Source of the DNA: an uncultured Clostridia bacterium
GTDB lineage: Bacteria; Bacillota; Clostridia; Oscillospirales; Ruminococcaceae
DNA length: 32,637 bases
Assembly (NCBI GenBank): GCA_947624155.1
Contig: CANQJB010000012.1
Span: forward strand, 1 to 32,637
Reading direction: 5' to 3'
This document shows, in pieces, positions 30,079 to 32,637 of this stretch (positions are counted from its first letter, which is position 1; each line of letters starts with the position of its first letter). Under the pieces are notes generated by a model. The model worked only from the letters and a program-made list of their open reading frames with translations, ran no database searches and had not been told where the DNA came from. The position numbers were made by a program, and so were the translations under genes.

Positions 30079-32253
30079 TCACAGCCTTTCTGACCGGGGC
30101 TTGGAGTTGCTCCAGACGGTCACATGATGCCCTAGACGGACAAGATTCCTAAAGAATTCGCGCTCCAGCTCGGGGTCCTCAGAGCGGCGGATAAAGTTGA
30201 TTCTCAGCTCGTTGCCGTAAGAGCATATTCCGCAGTTATGAGGCGAGCGAGCCTGCGGGCTGAGTATAAAGTCAAAAGCCTTTACATAGCCGCGCATCTT
30301 CTCGGGGACGTTTATTCTGCCGAGATTTGACATCGTGATGCAGGCCTGAGACTCGCCGACGCGGTCAAATACGGCTTTCATCACTATATTTTTAATGAAC
30401 AGAGGCACAAGCTTGACGATAAACACCTTTTCGGAGTTGACGTTAGTGGTGAAAACGGCCTGGATATTCTTCGCTGTTGCGGAGAGTTCCAACTGACGCT
30501 TTATGATTCCGAGAACTTCTTCAAAGGTGTAGTCCCCCATTCTCGGGTCAATGCCGACATTCACCACCATTACAAAGTTGCGCAGAGTTGTGCTTGGGAA
30601 AAGGCGTCTGAGGTCTACCGGAATCTGAACCTTTACCGGCAGGCGTTTGTCAAGCCGATATACTTTACGCTTTTGAATTGTCAGAAGCGTCATCACCATG
30701 ACCGAGGCGAGGTATTCTGTCAGCGTCACGCCGTAGGAGTGACAGCTCACTAAAAGCTCATCTACCGCCATTGAGCCGCAGGTCAGATTTAAAAATCCGT
30801 CCTTTTCTCTGACGCCTGACAAGTGATAAGCCTTGTCGGTTGGCCTTTTGAGACCGACTACGCCGGAATGCTCGGTAAAGCTGTCTTCAAGCTCATCGTC
30901 GGTCGGGCTGGCGAGTCTGTCCTCAACTCCGTCGGTGTTCGGAATCTCAACGCCGTATTTCTGAGAGATATATTCCGCAATAAGCGTTTTTAAGAATATC
31001 TCGCCGCCGTTGGCGTCGGTCACGGCGTGGAAAAATTCGACCGCGATCCTGTTTTTATAATATAGTACCCTTATTGCACACTGCCTTACCGCGCCGAAGC
31101 CGCGCTTCATTATCGGCTGAGGGCCGTCGCGGATTATCTCCGGCGCGTCGGTCTGTTCAAGATAATACCAGAAAAATCCCGCTCTGAGGCGCGAGGATAT
31201 CAGCGGAAAGCGCTTGACGGTCACCTCGAGCGCCGACTGCATTACATCTCGGTCGACCGGCTCAAAGAGGTCGGCGGAGAGACGGAAGACGTTGTGCCAG
31301 CCGCGGCGCTTCGACGCCGGAAAGATCAGGGCGGCGTTGTCGAGCCTGCGCCAATAGCGGCCGTCGGCGTTCAGGCGCTTGTCCAAAAAGCGGCCGATCT
31401 TTTCATAGTCGTTGCGGTATTCTCGCAGGTTATAGAGCACATAGGCGTGCCAGAGATTCGGACGGATAATCAGCTCGGACTTGAATCCCGCCTTGCTGAG
31501 GCGGTCGTGCATCATTCTCGAATCGTCGAGGAGCACCTCGTCGCCTCCGGCGAATATAATCGAGGGCGGGAAGTCGGCGTGTTCCTTTTCAAAGAAGACC
31601 GGCGAGACGAGCGGGTTTTTGCAGTCTCCGGGGCAATAGCATTCGGCAAAAAACTTTACGCGCTCGGTAGTCATCGAGGGGTCGATCTCGTTGTTGTCTT
31701 TATGCGACTTTCCGGAAAGTGTCAGGTCGGTCCAGGGGGAGATCGCGACGATACCAGCGGGCTGAGGCTGCCAGAGCTCGCAGAGCTTCAGGCTGAGGGC
31801 ATAGCAGAGTCCCCCGCCGGCGCTTTCACCGCAAAGGAAAATTTTGTCATGTGAAAAGCCGCTTTGGAGAAGGTATTCATAGGCGGCGACAGCGTCATCG
31901 ACAGCAGCCGGAAAGGGGTCCTCCGGCGCGAGGCGGTATGCGCAGCAGAACACCCTTATACCGAACTCGTTGGCGAGAACGGTGCCGAAGCCGCGCGCAT
32001 ATTCGATATTTCCGCAGGTATAGCCTCCGCCGTGGAGATAGAGTACAACTCCGGAGCGCTGTTCTTCCTCGGGAATTATCCATTCCCCTTCGAAATTTTC
32101 AAAGCTTCTGCGCTCATGGCGGGTGCCGGACCGGTGGGAGGCGGCCATGAAATCTCCGAGAAGAACATGGGTCTTTCTGGCGGCGGAGAGCGAGCTCTCG
32201 GTCATAAAACCCTTGAGATATTTCAAATTGGCTCTGACGAATTTTTCTGTCAT
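30079..32253 (-). CDS. Fused alpha/beta-hydrolase and condensation-like acyltransferase
   Basis: A 724-residue two-domain protein. Residues ~1-295 are a hormone-sensitive-lipase-type esterase: oxyanion motif HGGG (74-77), nucleophile Ser144 in GESAGG, and probable Asp238 (GGDEVLLDD) and His269 (NLWHAY). Residues ~300-724 resemble alcohol acetyltransferase/PapA or condensation-domain enzymes: FHAVTDANGG (His409, Asp413) matches the HxxxD active-site pattern, followed by VPVKVQIPVDLRRLFPSTTLRNF, a typical second motif. Together they suggest an enzyme that makes or edits an ester of a lipid or small molecule. There is no signal peptide, so it is cytosolic, perhaps at the membrane through its partner. 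AGAGG precedes the ATG by 7 bases. The frame is continuous, so the fusion is natural unless an assembly error joined two genes. Confidence 0.87.
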   Translation of the reverse strand: MTEKFVRANLKYLKGFMTESSLSAARKTHVLLGDFMAASHRSGTRHERRSFENFEGEWIIPEEEQRSGVVLYLHGGGYTCGNIEYARGFGTVLANEFGIRVFCCAYRLAPEDPFPAAVDDAVAAYEYLLQSGFSHDKIFLCGESAGGGLCYALSLKLCELWQPQPAGIVAISPWTDLTLSGKSHKDNNEIDPSMTTERVKFFAECYCPGDCKNPLVSPVFFEKEHADFPPSIIFAGGDEVLLDDSRMMHDRLSKAGFKSELIIRPNLWHAYVLYNLREYRNDYEKIGRFLDKRLNADGRYWRRLDNAALIFPASKRRGWHNVFRLSADLFEPVDRDVMQSALEVTVKRFPLISSRLRAGFFWYYLEQTDAPEIIRDGPQPIMKRGFGAVRQCAIRVLYYKNRIAVEFFHAVTDANGGEIFLKTLIAEYISQKYGVEIPNTDGVEDRLASPTDDELEDSFTEHSGVVGLKRPTDKAYHLSGVREKDGFLNLTCGSMAVDELLVSCHSYGVTLTEYLASVMVMTLLTIQKRKVYRLDKRLPVKVQIPVDLRRLFPSTTLRNFVMVVNVGIDPRMGDYTFEEVLGIIKRQLELSATAKNIQAVFTTNVNSEKVFIVKLVPLFIKNIVMKAVFDRVGESQACITMSNLGRINVPEKMRGYVKAFDFILSPQARSPHNCGICSYGNELRINFIRRSEDPELEREFFRNLVRLGHHVTVWSNSKPRSERL

Positions 32254-32320
32254 CTGTTTTCCTCTTTATATAAAAGCATTGCTTGGATATTTGCGGTTGA
32301 TATATGCCGTATGAAATTTT

Positions 32321-32349
32321 ATTATATCATAGAAGTCAACAGTTGGCAA
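32321..32349 (-). promoter_or_regulatory. Promoter of the esterase/acyltransferase operon
   Basis: On the minus strand TTGCCA, 17 bases, TATAAT, with an extended TGA before the -10. The leader to the ATG is about 60 bases. Confidence 0.75.
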
Positions 32350-32409
32350 GGGTAAATTGAGCCTCGGAGGCATTTAAAAAATTTTTTTGAAATTTTTTCG
32401 GAAAAACAC

Positions 32410-32438
32410 TTGCATTTTTTTCTGATATGTGTTATTAT
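32410..32438 (+). promoter_or_regulatory. Promoter of tRNA-Ala
   Basis: TTGCAT, 17 bases, TATTAT, with an extended TGT before the -10, about 30 bases ahead of the tRNA. Confidence 0.75.
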
Positions 32439-32469
32439 ATCGCTTGGTGAAACGATAGCGTGAATTTTC

Positions 32470-32545
32470 GGGGTATTAGCGCAGTTGGAAGCGCGCCACA
32501 CTGGCAGTGTGGAGGTCACGGGTTCGAATCCCGTATGCTCCACCA
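32470..32545 (+). tRNA. tRNA-Ala (anticodon GGC)
   Basis: A complete 76-base cloverleaf including the encoded CCA. The acceptor GGGGTAT pairs with ATGCTCC (32535-32541) and contains the G3-U70 pair that identifies alanine tRNAs. The D stem is GCGC/GCGC, the anticodon stem CCACA/TGTGG with loop CTGGCAG (anticodon GGC at 32503-32505), and the T arm ACGGG-TTCGAAT-CCCGT. It reads GCC codons (and GCU by wobble). The 92 bases after it hold a TTCGC/GCGAA hairpin (32549-32562) and nothing else I can name. Confidence 0.97.
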
Positions 32546-32637
32546 GATTTCGCTTATGCGAACCATTTAGAGTTAGAGTACGCTCAAATCACCATGGTAG
32601 GTGGTAGTATTGTACTAACCTATCAGCTATCGAATGA

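Noticed and set aside
31294..31854. 186-residue open frame on the plus strand
   Set aside because: Antisense to the esterase domain whose catalytic motifs are intact; no independent support.
32322..32543. Minus-strand frame beginning MEHTGFEPVTSTLPVWRA
   Set aside because: This is the reverse complement of the tRNA-Ala, a well-known false protein in annotations.
32470..32637. Integration site at the tRNA-Ala 3' end
   Set aside because: tRNA 3' ends are common attachment sites, but no direct repeat of the tRNA end or integrase is within the window.

Overview
The window looks like a chromosomal segment of a Gram-positive, spore-forming member of the Clostridia, most likely an Oscillospirales/Ruminococcaceae-type gut anaerobe. 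The evidence is spmA/spmB, an AbrB/SpoVT-type regulator, YmfF/YmfH M16 proteins, class B sortases, a ThiI without a rhodanese domain, GTP-type PEPCK, AGGAGG-type ribosome binding sites and frequent TTG/GTG starts. Genes are tightly packed in short operons bounded by clear hairpin terminators. I see no prophage, insertion sequence or CRISPR array.

Layout. 1-798: 3' part of a multi-membrane-span protein. 845-3226 (-): a lipoprotein efflux adaptor without a visible pump, then hemW. 3276-10917 (+): one long co-directional run from a strong promoter, with nifS-type desulfurase, thiI, cinA/pncC, two class B sortases (the second a predicted lipoprotein), a SpoIID-like lytic transglycosylase with a Thr/Pro linker, and a transglutaminase-like lipoprotein. 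10970-14065 (+): an SDR resembling EF-P 5-aminopentanone reductase (YmfI), a small membrane protein, acpS, nnrD and a lipoprotein. 14129-15637 (-): cardiolipin synthase. 23174-15795 (-): ymfF-ymfH-lgt-folD-rpsO-pnp, with a structured rpsO leader and a long hairpin between rpsO and pnp. 23347-23589 (-): AbrB-like regulator with a long leader. 23832-24927 (+): spmA-spmB. 26429-24928 (-): ttcA-like gene and ymdB, preceded by a possible small RNA or attenuator. 28571-26784 (-): GTP-PEPCK. 28572-29129: a gene-free stretch rich in perfect palindromes. 29130-29339 (+): small Cys-rich protein. 32253-29380 (-): a fused esterase/acyltransferase and a zinc-ribbon membrane protein. 32470-32545 (+): tRNA-Ala(GGC).

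How the genes fit together. The desulfurase, ThiI and the TtcA-like protein form a tRNA sulfuration theme. The SDR, YmfF and YmfH belong to the EF-P aminopentanol pathway, here split over two loci. rpsO, pnp and YmdB are RNA-related. The two sortases, SpoIID-like enzyme and transglutaminase-like lipoprotein form an exported cell-envelope module whose substrates are not in the window. The fused esterase/acyltransferase with its membrane partner is the other candidate for an undescribed activity. Function calls rest on motif reading only; no searches were run.
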